A DNA stretch of 25,582 nt from CAZPZR01 sp964591105 (GTDB taxonomy: Bacteria > Bacillota > Clostridia > Lachnospirales > Lachnospiraceae): the NCBI GenBank assembly GCA_964591105.1, contig CAZPZR010000025.1, positions 1 to 25,582 of the forward strand, written 5' to 3'. The position numbers were made by a program, and so were the translations under genes. The notes under the pieces were generated by a model that was not told where the DNA came from, did no database searches, and saw only the letters and a program-made list of their open reading frames with translations. Below, in pieces: positions 14,119 through 21,794 of this stretch; position 1 is the stretch's first letter, and the number at the start of each line of letters is the position of its first letter.

Positions 14119-16287
14119 ATGGAAAATAAAGCAAATAGCGGAAGAGTAACGATACCAACAAACCTGGATATCGTACCAGAAACAATTGAAACATTGAAGC
14201 GTTGGGGAGCGGATGCGATTCGCGACTGTGATGGTACAGAATTCCCAGAAGAACTTACAAAAGTAGGGGCAAAAATCTATTCAACTTATTATACAACAAG
14301 AAAAGATAATGCCTGGGCAAAGGCAAATCCAGACGAAGTACAGCAGTGCTATATTATGTCCGGATTTTATACAGCAACAGAAAACGTTGTAAAAATCCCA
14401 TTGATGAAGGGAATTTCTGATGAGCTGATGCAGGTAAACACAAGAGATGATATCAAACGCTGGTGGGAAGTTGTTGACCGTTCCACAGGAGAAGTTGTTT
14501 CAGTAGAAAACTGGGATTACGACGAAGAAAGCGGATGTGTCATCATCCAGAATGCAGAAAACTTCCATGAATATACAGTAAGTTTCCTTGCATACTTAAT
14601 CTGGGATCCAGTACATATGTACAATGCAGTAACAAACGACTGGAAAGACTTTGAACATCAGATTACATTTGATGTGCGTCAGCCAAAGACTCGCAAATAC
14701 ACAATGGAAAGACTTCGCAAATTCTGCGCAGATCATCCATATGTAAATGTTATCCGTTACACAACATTTTTCCATCAGTTCACATTAGTATTTGATGAAT
14801 TGAAACGCGAAAAATTTGTTGACTGGTTTGGATATTCTGCATCTGTCAGCCCATATATTCTGGAACAGTTCGAACAGGAAGTTGGATACAAATTCCGTCC
14901 AGAATATATCATTGACCAGGGATATCATAACAACCAGTATCGTGTGCCAAGCAAGGAATACAAAGACTTTATGGCATTCCAGAGACGAGAAGTTGCTAAA
15001 CTTGCAAAAGAAATGGTAGACATTACACATGAATGTGGCAAAGAAGCAATGATGTTCCTTGGAGACCACTGGATTGGAACAGAACCATATATGGAAGAAT
15101 TCGCTTCCATTGGATTGGATGCAGTAGTAGGTAGTGTAGGAAATGGTAGTACATTGCGTCTGATTTCTGACATTGAGGGTGTGAAATATACAGAAGGAAG
15201 ATTCCTTCCATACTTCTTCCCAGATACTTTCTATGAAGGCGGAAATCCGGTGAAAGAAGCGAAAGAAAACTGGGTAACAGCAAGACGTGCAATCTTGAGA
15301 AAACCAATTGACCGTATCGGATATGGTGGATATCTGAAGCTTGCATTAGACTTCCCAGAATTTATCGACTATGTGGAATCTGTATGTAACGAATTTAGAG
15401 AATTATATGAAAATGCCAAAGGAACAACTCCATACTGCGTGAAAAAGGTTGCAGTATTGAACTCTTGGGGTAAATGCAGAAGCTGGGGATGCCACATGGT
15501 TCATCATGCACTCTACTATAAGAAAAATTATAGTTATGCAGGAATCATTGAAGCATTGAGTGGAGCTCCATTTGATGTATCCTTTATTTCTTTTGACGAT
15601 ATGAAACAGAACCCAGAATTGCTGGATAGCTTTGATGTTGTAATCAACGTTGGAGATGGAGATACAGCACATACTGGCGGAAGTGTTTGGGAAGATCCAG
15701 AAATCTCTTCTGCAGTTCGTAAGTTCGTATACAATGGTGGTGGATTCATCGGTGTTGGTGAACCAACAGGCCATCAGTATCAGGGACATTATCTGCAGCT
15801 TGCAAGTGTACTTGGAGTAGAAAAAGAAACAGGATTTACACTGAACTATGATAAATACAACTGGGAAGAACATCCAGAGCACTTCATTTTGCAGGATACA
15901 ACAGGTCCAGTAGACTTCGGAGAAGGACAAAAGAGCATTTTTGCATATGAAGATGCACAGGTTCTTGTACAGAGAGAAAAAGAAGTACAGATGGCGGTAA
16001 ATACATTTGGAAAAGGACGTTCTGTATATATCAGCGGACTTCCATACAGCTTTGAAAACAGCCGAATTCTTTACAGAAGTATTCTTTGGAGTGCAAACAG
16101 TGAAGATGAACTGAATCAGTGGTTCAGTACAAACTTCAACGTAGAAGTTCATGCTTATGTGAAAAATGGAAAATACTGCGTAGTAAATAATACTTACGAA
16201 CCACAGGATACAGTAGTATACCGTGGAGATGGCAGCAGTTTTGAACTTCATTTGGATGAAAATGAAATTAAATGGTATGAAATCTAA
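14119..16287 (+). CDS. 1,3-beta-galactosyl-N-acetylhexosamine phosphorylase (GH112)
   Basis: This cytoplasmic phosphorylase splits lacto-N-biose (Gal-beta-1,3-GlcNAc) and/or galacto-N-biose (Gal-beta-1,3-GalNAc) with phosphate to galactose-1-phosphate and the N-acetylhexosamine. At 722 aa it has the usual GH112 length. It starts GRVTIPTNLDIV (8-19) and has IRDCDGTEFPEEL (34-46) and FLGDHWIGTEP (313-323), where Asp316 corresponds to the proposed acid catalyst Asp313 of the Bifidobacterium enzyme. A glutamine-amidotransferase-like domain (about 425-640, with FIGVGEPTGHQYQG) and a C-terminal beta domain follow. Some clostridial GH112 enzymes instead use D-galactosyl-beta-1,4-L-rhamnose, so exact preference is open. 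The last gene of the operon, 18 bases after the GH95-like gene, with AGAGG as ribosome site. It ends before a large bidirectional hairpin. Confidence 0.93.
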   Translation: MENKANSGRVTIPTNLDIVPETIETLKRWGADAIRDCDGTEFPEELTKVGAKIYSTYYTTRKDNAWAKANPDEVQQCYIMSGFYTATENVVKIPLMKGISDELMQVNTRDDIKRWWEVVDRSTGEVVSVENWDYDEESGCVIIQNAENFHEYTVSFLAYLIWDPVHMYNAVTNDWKDFEHQITFDVRQPKTRKYTMERLRKFCADHPYVNVIRYTTFFHQFTLVFDELKREKFVDWFGYSASVSPYILEQFEQEVGYKFRPEYIIDQGYHNNQYRVPSKEYKDFMAFQRREVAKLAKEMVDITHECGKEAMMFLGDHWIGTEPYMEEFASIGLDAVVGSVGNGSTLRLISDIEGVKYTEGRFLPYFFPDTFYEGGNPVKEAKENWVTARRAILRKPIDRIGYGGYLKLALDFPEFIDYVESVCNEFRELYENAKGTTPYCVKKVAVLNSWGKCRSWGCHMVHHALYYKKNYSYAGIIEALSGAPFDVSFISFDDMKQNPELLDSFDVVINVGDGDTAHTGGSVWEDPEISSAVRKFVYNGGGFIGVGEPTGHQYQGHYLQLASVLGVEKETGFTLNYDKYNWEEHPEHFILQDTTGPVDFGEGQKSIFAYEDAQVLVQREKEVQMAVNTFGKGRSVYISGLPYSFENSRILYRSILWSANSEDELNQWFSTNFNVEVHAYVKNGKYCVVNNTYEPQDTVVYRGDGSSFELHLDENEIKWYEI

Positions 16288-16298
16288 AAAAGAAATCT

Positions 16299-16341
16299 AA
16301 AATAGGACGTAGCCTTTTTCAAAAAGGCTACGTCCTATTTT
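16299..16341. terminator. Bidirectional terminator, perfect 21-bp inverted repeat
   Basis: The left arm 16299-16319 and right arm 16321-16341 are perfect complements around one base (C16320); in practice the TTTTT/AAAAA centre forms the loop. The outer ends are A- and T-rich, as needed for termination in both directions. It separates the converging GH112 and AraC genes. The core AGGACGTAGCCTTTTT also occurs at 6230-6245. Confidence 0.85.
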
Positions 16342-16350
16342 GCATAAAAA

Positions 16351-17178
16351 CTATTGTTTGCGATAAAGCTTTCGATACTGTTGACAGGTCATTCCATATT
16401 TCTTCTGAAATACCTGTGCAAGATAACTTCTGGATGAAAAACCAGTGGAAGCAGCAATGTCTTCGATGGTCAGGTTTGTATTGACCAGCAGATCCTTGCA
16501 AACATTCACACGTACCTGGTTCAGATAAGCGATAGGTGATTGTCCATAAATCTCAGAAAAGCAATGACTGAGATAATACTTGTTAATATTGCTGACCTTT
16601 GCCAGAACGTCCAAAGTGATTTTCTTCGAATAATTAGCATCAATATATTGCTTAGCTTTGTGACACTCGTGTGTCCCATTCTGCTGTGTCGGAGCAGTCA
16701 AAGTGACCGGTTGATTGCGCTGAATCTTGCGGATTAAGATCTCCAGATAGTTTTGGCACAGATCCCAGTAATATTCTTGCTTGTTGTTGGTCTCTTCCAA
16801 AATGTTCTCGAAGCAGTGGCGGATTCCTAGCTTGCGGTCTGCATTTTCAATAATTACATAATCAGAGCTGGAGTCTGTGGTCATCTGTAAATCTTCGACT
16901 CCGATTACGTAATAGTCCAAAGGCTCGCGCGGGGTGGAAATCTCTGTGTGCTCGACGTGAGCATTGATAATCACTAGGTGGTCAGGGCTCAGAGGAATTA
17001 ACGTGTTCTCAATCAACATATGCCCTTTCCCGCTCTTAATATAAAATATCTCTGTATAATAATGTGTATGTGGGACACTGATCCAGTCTTCTTCATACTT
17101 GGAGGAAGCGATGGAAAGAAGCTTTGCTGTATCAGGGTGAATGTGTCCGAGTTCTACATCAAATTTGCGAATACCCAT
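16351..17178 (-). CDS. AraC family transcriptional regulator
   Basis: This 275-aa protein has an N-terminal cupin-like sensor (about 30-95, with VPHTHYYTEIFYIKSGKG at 35-52) and a C-terminal AraC/XylS DNA-binding domain with two helix-turn-helix units (about 172-272, containing LAKVSNINKYYLSHCFSEIYG and IAASTGFSSRSYLAQVFQKKYGM parts). ATG 17178 follows AAGGAG on the minus strand, seven bases upstream. It converges on the glycan operon and is the obvious candidate to sense its substrate or product and activate the promoter near 8446-8474. It has its own strong promoter, so it is not part of the operon. The target is inferred from position only. Confidence 0.9.
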   Translation of the reverse strand: MGIRKFDVELGHIHPDTAKLLSIASSKYEEDWISVPHTHYYTEIFYIKSGKGHMLIENTLIPLSPDHLVIINAHVEHTEISTPREPLDYYVIGVEDLQMTTDSSSDYVIIENADRKLGIRHCFENILEETNNKQEYYWDLCQNYLEILIRKIQRNQPVTLTAPTQQNGTHECHKAKQYIDANYSKKITLDVLAKVSNINKYYLSHCFSEIYGQSPIAYLNQVRVNVCKDLLVNTNLTIEDIAASTGFSSRSYLAQVFQKKYGMTCQQYRKLYRKQ

Positions 17179-17228
17179 AATGTATCTCCTTGTGTATGTA
17201 TAATGTAGGTATCTTTAAAATTAGTGAT

Positions 17229-17257
17229 AGTATATTCGAAATGGGCGTGATTTTCAA
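17229..17257 (-). promoter_or_regulatory. Promoter of the AraC-type regulator
   Basis: On the minus strand TTGAAA (17252-17257) and TATACT (17229-17234) are 17 bases apart. Transcription would start near 17222, giving a 44-base leader. Confidence 0.75.
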
Positions 17258-17293
17258 TGTTTTGAAAAAAATTAAAAAAATTTAAAAAAGGGC

Positions 17294-17322
17294 TTGCATT
17301 ATTTGAAAAACTGTTATATACT
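17294..17322 (+). promoter_or_regulatory. Promoter of tRNA-Lys
   Basis: TTGCAT (17294-17299), 17 bases, TATACT (17317-17322). It lies about 35 bases before the tRNA. Confidence 0.7.
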
Positions 17323-17357
17323 ATTTCTTGCGTTGGTGATAACGCACAATTGAATAA

Positions 17358-17430
17358 GCGCGATTAGCTCAGTTGGTAGAGCACCTGACTCTTAATCAGG
17401 GTGTCCAGGGTTCGAGCCCCTGATCGCGCA
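17358..17430 (+). tRNA. tRNA-Lys (anticodon CTT)
   Basis: This is a full 73-base cloverleaf. The acceptor arms GCGCGAT (17358-17364) and ATCGCGC (17423-17429) pair fully, with discriminator A at 17430. The D arm contains AGCTCAGTTGGTAGAGC. The anticodon stem CCTGA/TCAGG encloses loop CTCTTAA with anticodon CTT, which reads AAG. The T arm is CAGGG-TTCGAGC-CCCTG. CCA is not encoded. Confidence 0.97.
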
Positions 17431-17437
17431 TGGAAAG

Positions 17438-17475
17438 AGCCATTGTTTTGGATTGTCAGAACAGTGGCTTTTTTG
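17438..17475 (+). terminator. Terminator of tRNA-Lys
   Basis: AGCCATTGTT (17438-17447) pairs with AACAGTGGCT (17460-17469) with one G-T pair, followed by a T run. Confidence 0.85.
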
Positions 17476-17757
17476 TTGTCAAAAATTCGAAGGAAGCTGT
17501 CGGAGGATGATTCTGAAGGAGGTTTCAGTGAAGAGTGAAAGAGATTGTATGAATAATTATAAAAGGTCAGAATTTTCCGAAAAAAGACATGTAAAAACAC
17601 CAGTTGTATGAAATAAAATTTCGAGTTATTTTCTCTTCCCATTCTACCAGATTTAGTGTATGCTATTACATAGCGAATGAAAATAAAAGCGCTATATATA
17701 GTGCAATGTAATATATATGAATCAAGATTTGGTATAAGGGGGAGGAAACGGAGCAAT
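17476..17757 (+). other. Long leader between tRNA-Lys terminator and nrdD
   Basis: The tRNA-Lys terminator and this leader make a 327-base stretch with no assured gene. It holds a possible 27-codon frame (GTG 17528 to TGA 17611) with a good AAGGAGG five bases before the start, a candidate nrdD promoter (TTCCCA 17636-17641, 17 bases, TATGCT 17659-17664) and an NrdR-like box (17689-17704). I see no riboswitch fold. Confidence 0.4.
17689..17704 (+). promoter_or_regulatory. NrdR-like box upstream of nrdDG
   Basis: The 16-mer has the core CTATATATAG (17692-17701) flanked by GCG and TGC, which matches the known NrdR consensus acaCwAtATaTwGtgt at the conserved inner positions. A weaker symmetric site, GCTATTACATAGC (17662-17674), lies 28-29 bp upstream centre to centre, slightly less than the usual three-turn spacing. 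NrdR is the dATP/ATP-sensing repressor of ribonucleotide reductase genes; its gene is not in the window. Confidence 0.7.
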
Positions 17758-19941
17758 ATGGAGATTAAGACGATTGTTATCAAAAGAAACGGCGAAGAAG
17801 TTGATTTTGATTTAGAAAAGATTGCGAATGCGATAGCAAAAGCGAACGCTGGAGTAGAGCCGATTTACCAATTGAATGAGCATCAGATTCGTGCAGTTGC
17901 AGACAATGTAGCAGCGAAAGTACAGACTGCAACACACGCAGTACATGTGGAAGATATCCAGGATATGGTAGAGACTGGAATCATGGAGATGCGCGGATAT
18001 GAAGTTGCTCAGAAGTATGTGCGCTATCGTTACAAACGTGAATTGAGTCGTAAGACAAACACAACAGATAATGGAATTCTTGCGTTAATTGAACATCTGA
18101 ATGAAGAAGTAAAGCAGGAGAATTCTAATAAGAATCCAGTGATCAACTCTACACAGAGAGACTACATGGCTGGTGAAGTAAGTAAGGACTTGTCTAAGCG
18201 TGTACTTTTACCAGAGGAAATTGTACGTGCACATGAAGATGGAATCATTCATTTCCATGATACAGATTATTTCGCACAGAAAGAACACAACTGCGATTTG
18301 ATCAACCTGGAAGATATGCTTCAGAACGGAACTGTAATCAGTGAGACTATGATTGAAAAACCACACAGCTTTTTCACTGCATGTAATGTAACTACACAGA
18401 TTGTGGCACAGGTTGCAAGTAACCAGTATGGTGGACAGTCTTTCACACTTGCACATCTTGCACCATTTGTAGATATTAGTAGAAAGAAACTTCGTAATCG
18501 AGTAATTGCAGAAAGAACAGAGTGTGGCGAAGTTTTAGATGAAGCAATCATTGATAAAGTGACAGAAAGCCGCCTTCGTGAAGAAATTAAGAGCGGAATC
18601 CAGACAATTCAGTATCAGTTGATCACATTGATGACATGTAATGGGCAGGCACCATTTGTTACAATGTTCATGTATTTGGACGAGGTTCCAGAAGGAAGAA
18701 CAAGAGATGACCTTGCAATGATCATCGAAGAAGTACTTCTGCAGAGAATGCAGGGAGTTAAGAATGAAAAAGGTGTATGGATTACACCAGCATTCCCAAA
18801 ACTGATTTATACTTTAGATGAAGATAACATTACAGAAGATTCAAAATACTGGTATTTGACAGAACTTGCTGCAAAGTGTACAGCAAAGAGAATGGTTCCA
18901 GACTATATTTCTGCAAAGAAGATGCGTGAACTTAAGCAGGGTGAGGTATACACATGTATGGGATGCCGTTCATTCCTTACAGTAGAAGATTCTCAGAGAA
19001 ATGCAGATGGAAGCCATAAGTTCTATGGACGTTTCAATCAGGGAGTTGTTACAATCAACTTGGTAGACGTGGCATGCTCTTCTTATGGAGATATGGATAA
19101 GTTCTGGGAAATTCTGGAAGATAGATTGGAACTTTGTCATCGTGCACTCCGTTGCAGACACGAAAGACTCCTTGGAACGATTTCAGATGTTGCGCCAATT
19201 TTGTGGCAGCATGGAGCGCTTTCTCGTCTGAAAAAGGGAGAAACGATTGATAAATTATTGTTTGATGGTTACTCAACAATTTCACTTGGATATACAGGTC
19301 TCTACGAGATGTGCATGAGAATGCTTGGAAAATCTCATACAGATCCAGAAGCAAAGCCATTTGCATTAGCAGTTATGCAGAAGCTGAATGACAAATGTGC
19401 TGAATGGAAAGCAGCAGAGAACATCAGTTACTCTGTATACGGAACGCCAATGGAATCTACAACTTACCGTTTTGCAAAATGTCTCCAGAAGAGATTTGGC
19501 TTGATTCCAGGAGTTACAGATAAGAACTACGTGACAAACAGTTATCATGTACATGTTACAGAACCAATTGATGCATTTACAAAATTGAAATTCGAAGCGG
19601 AATTCCAGGAACTTTCTCCAGGAGGAGCAATCAGCTATGTGGAAGTTCCAAACATGCAGGATAACATTCCAGCGGTACTTGCAGTTATGAAATTTATCTA
19701 CGACAACATCATGTATGCAGAGTTAAACACAAAGAGTGACTTCTGTGAATGCTGTGGTTATGATGGAGAGATTCAGATTAAAGAAAGCGAATCAGGAAAA
19801 TTAATCTGGGAATGTCCAAACTGCGGAAACCATGATCAGGATAAGATGAGTGTAGCAAGAAGAACTTGCGGATATATTGGTACTCAGTTCTGGAATCAGG
19901 GAAGAACTCAGGAAATTAAGGATCGAGTACTTCATTTGTAA
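17758..19941 (+). CDS. nrdD: Anaerobic (class III) ribonucleoside-triphosphate reductase
   Basis: The glycyl-radical enzyme makes dNTPs from NTPs without oxygen, using formate or a thiol system as reductant. The product is 727 aa. It has an N-terminal ATP-cone for allosteric control (about 1-95, KTIVIKRNGEEVDFDLEKI), a long barrel domain, and a C-terminal zinc site (C663, C666, C686, C689) just before the radical site RRTCGYIG with Gly705. I chose ATG 17758 because it has GGGGGAGG and CGGAG upstream. The frame is open back to ATG 17677, but that start lies before the NrdR-like box and near the promoter. Followed after 36 bases by its activase, so they form nrdDG. Confidence 0.97.
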   Translation: MEIKTIVIKRNGEEVDFDLEKIANAIAKANAGVEPIYQLNEHQIRAVADNVAAKVQTATHAVHVEDIQDMVETGIMEMRGYEVAQKYVRYRYKRELSRKTNTTDNGILALIEHLNEEVKQENSNKNPVINSTQRDYMAGEVSKDLSKRVLLPEEIVRAHEDGIIHFHDTDYFAQKEHNCDLINLEDMLQNGTVISETMIEKPHSFFTACNVTTQIVAQVASNQYGGQSFTLAHLAPFVDISRKKLRNRVIAERTECGEVLDEAIIDKVTESRLREEIKSGIQTIQYQLITLMTCNGQAPFVTMFMYLDEVPEGRTRDDLAMIIEEVLLQRMQGVKNEKGVWITPAFPKLIYTLDEDNITEDSKYWYLTELAAKCTAKRMVPDYISAKKMRELKQGEVYTCMGCRSFLTVEDSQRNADGSHKFYGRFNQGVVTINLVDVACSSYGDMDKFWEILEDRLELCHRALRCRHERLLGTISDVAPILWQHGALSRLKKGETIDKLLFDGYSTISLGYTGLYEMCMRMLGKSHTDPEAKPFALAVMQKLNDKCAEWKAAENISYSVYGTPMESTTYRFAKCLQKRFGLIPGVTDKNYVTNSYHVHVTEPIDAFTKLKFEAEFQELSPGGAISYVEVPNMQDNIPAVLAVMKFIYDNIMYAELNTKSDFCECCGYDGEIQIKESESGKLIWECPNCGNHDQDKMSVARRTCGYIGTQFWNQGRTQEIKDRVLHL

Positions 19942-19977
19942 AAGCAGGATTGTATTCGTGTATCGAGGATGATAAAG

Positions 19978-20463
19978 ATGAATTATGCAAATATAAAAGC
20001 GTATGATATCGCAGATGGCCCGGGAGTCCGGGTCAGTCTGTTTGTATCTGGATGCAGACATCATTGCAAAGGGTGCTTTAATTCAGATACGTGGGATTTT
20101 AACTATGGAAGCCCATTTACAGAAGCTGTAGCAGATGAGATCATTGATCTCCTGAAGCCAGCATATATTCAGGGATTTACACTCCTTGGTGGTGAGCCAT
20201 TTGAGCCAGAGAATCAGAAGGAACTTGTGGGAGTTTTGAAAAGAATTCGTGAGACTTATCCGGAGAAAGATATCTGGTGTTATACAGGATTTCTGTATGA
20301 TGTAGATTTGGCAAAAGGTGGAAGAGCGTACACGGAAGTGACAGAAGAGATGTTGTCTTATATTGACGTATTAGTTGATGGACCATTTGTAGAAGAACTT
20401 AAGGACATTACCTTAAGATTCCGTGGCAGCAGCAATCAAAGAATAATAGAACTTAAAAAATAA
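19978..20463 (+). CDS. nrdG: Anaerobic ribonucleotide reductase-activating protein (radical SAM)
   Basis: The activase uses a [4Fe-4S] cluster and S-adenosylmethionine to create the glycyl radical on NrdD. The product is 161 aa, usual for NrdG. The start MNYANIKAYDIADGPGVR is typical, and the radical SAM motif CRHHCKGC (CxxxCxxC) begins at Cys26. GGEPF (about 74-78) is the second SAM-binding motif. ATG 19978 is preferred to ATG 19969 because the latter abuts the only ribosome-like GAGG with no spacing. The gene ends at a perfect hairpin. Confidence 0.95.
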   Translation: MNYANIKAYDIADGPGVRVSLFVSGCRHHCKGCFNSDTWDFNYGSPFTEAVADEIIDLLKPAYIQGFTLLGGEPFEPENQKELVGVLKRIRETYPEKDIWCYTGFLYDVDLAKGGRAYTEVTEEMLSYIDVLVDGPFVEELKDITLRFRGSSNQRIIELKK

Positions 20464-20489
20464 GAATGGGTATGTGCCCATTCTTATTT
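20458..20489. terminator. Bidirectional terminator after nrdG
   Basis: AAATAAGAATGGG (20458-20470) pairs perfectly over 13 bp with CCCATTCTTATTT (20477-20489). It begins in the last codons of nrdG and lies just before the convergent flavodoxin-like gene end. Confidence 0.85.
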
Positions 20490-20492
20490 GCA

Positions 20493-21008
20493 TTATATGA
20501 GATTTTTCAAAACCTTATCTGTAAATACTTTTGCGTGTTCCAAATCAAGACTGTCAGGATGTGGAAGCGCTTCGTCGAAATTCTGGAGCATTGCATTGCA
20601 TTTGTCTGCGTTGCTGTCTGTCTTCATTCGTTCCCATTTTTGCCGGATGAGTTGTGGCATCTTTCCTTGACAGAGGAAGGTGCCAAGGTAGCGGTTGTCG
20701 CTTTCAATCCAGGCACTAACATTTTTCTCGATTTGTGTATAATAATTTGTACTTTCACCTGCGCCACATGTACCAAACAATGCAATCTGCTTATTGCTCA
20801 GACTTTCAAGCAGGTCACTGACGTGGATGCTGCATGTGCCGTGGTGTACGCAGAAACCGATAAAGTAAACTTTGGCTTCTGGCAAAGGTTTGTCTGTTGT
20901 AATATCAATTAAATCTTTTGAATTACCGGGAAGGTGAGAAAAGATAGTTGCAGCTACTTTTCGTGTATTTCCGGTTTCACTCTGATAGAGTACAAGATAG
21001 TCAAGCAA
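20493..21008 (-). CDS. Flavodoxin family protein
   Basis: This is a 171-aa cytoplasmic FMN-binding electron carrier or reductase. The N-terminal strand and phosphate loop LVLYQSETGNTRKVA (5-19, with SETGNT as FMN phosphate loop) are clear. Further motifs are FIGFCVHHGTCS (49-60) and LFGTCGAG (77-84), Cys-containing versions of the flavin-binding loops. The start is TTG (21006-21008), with AGGAGG eight bases upstream on the minus strand; no ATG is available. It lies 51 bases after the J-domain gene and may share its transcript. Distant resemblance to the flavodoxin-like BilS partner of bilirubin reductase is possible, but no bilR is here, so I do not assign that role. Confidence 0.85.
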   Translation of the reverse strand: MLDYLVLYQSETGNTRKVAATIFSHLPGNSKDLIDITTDKPLPEAKVYFIGFCVHHGTCSIHVSDLLESLSNKQIALFGTCGAGESTNYYTQIEKNVSAWIESDNRYLGTFLCQGKMPQLIRQKWERMKTDSNADKCNAMLQNFDEALPHPDSLDLEHAKVFTDKVLKNLI

Positions 21009-21059
21009 GTGAATTGCCTCCTTTGTTCAAAATAATGGAGCTTACTGGCTGGGAGTGGC

Positions 21060-21794
21060 TTAGATAAAACCAGAACCACCAGGGCCGCCAGGACCAGAAG
21101 TTCCACAGTACATACCGCCACTGCCACAGCAACAATTGCAAAGAAGGTTGGCGATACACAGCTTCAAACAGAAATTGCTGCCTCCGGTAAATACCGTAGA
21201 GTAAGGAGTCTGCTGTTGCTGATACCAGGAACCTCCGCGCTCTAACTGGCTGACGAGCATCTGATATTGGAAGTTGTTAGGTTCGCGGCGGAGTGCTTCG
21301 CGAGCATGCTCCAGTGCGATTACGTTGTTGCCAAGACCAGAGTTCGCCATAGCACTGTAATAATACCACTGTGCGTTGCGGTTTGTGATTCCGTTCAATA
21401 AGTTTAATGCTTCTTGATAGTGTCTGCTATTAATAAAATTAGCAGCGGCTCTCATATGAAGATCGCTTTCGGATTCTGTAGCAGAAGAGCTGCTTTGACG
21501 ATACTGACCTTCAAATCCGCGAAATGGTCCGCCGAAGCCACCAAAACCGCCGTAATCGTATTGACTGCCACCGTAACCAGATTGGGTGGAAGCGGAACTT
21601 CCGTATTCACGCTCTCGCATGATTTGCTGATAGGCCTGCTGAACTTCTTTAAACTTCGCTTCTGCCTGATCTTTGTTAGGGTTGTTAATATTTGCATCCG
21701 GATGATACTTGCGGCTCAGCGTACGATATGCCTTTTTGATTTCTTCATCAGAGGCAGTCTCGCTGACACCGAGGATGCTGTATGGATTATTCAT
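21060..21794 (-). CDS. J-domain (DnaJ-like) protein with Cys-rich tail
   Basis: The 244-aa protein has an N-terminal J domain (2-64) with the HPD motif at 31-33, which stimulates a DnaK ATPase. A Gly/Phe-rich linker (65-98) follows, then a Ser-rich spacer, a TPR-like helical region (about 111-185), a Gln-rich stretch, and a tail with seven Cys in 22 residues (209-230) before a Gly/Pro-rich end. The tail may bind metal or anchor to membrane. It is not DnaJ itself, as it lacks the CxxCxGxG zinc repeats and the C-terminal substrate domains. Its start overlaps the end of the DUF5685 gene by eight bases, so translation is coupled and the products likely work together. Confidence 0.88.
   Translation of the reverse strand: MNNPYSILGVSETASDEEIKKAYRTLSRKYHPDANINNPNKDQAEAKFKEVQQAYQQIMREREYGSSASTQSGYGGSQYDYGGFGGFGGPFRGFEGQYRQSSSSATESESDLHMRAAANFINSRHYQEALNLLNGITNRNAQWYYYSAMANSGLGNNVIALEHAREALRREPNNFQYQMLVSQLERGGSWYQQQQTPYSTVFTGGSNFCLKLCIANLLCNCCCGSGGMYCGTSGPGGPGGSGFI

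Noticed and set aside
15403..16251. 282-codon open frame on the minus strand opposite the GH112 gene
   Set aside because: It lies wholly within a well-conserved gene, lacks a ribosome site, and its translation is rich in Cys, Phe, Ile and Ser as expected for an antisense shadow.
17358..17430. tRNA-Lys as integration site of a mobile element
   Set aside because: No integrase and no second copy of the tRNA 3' end were seen in the window.
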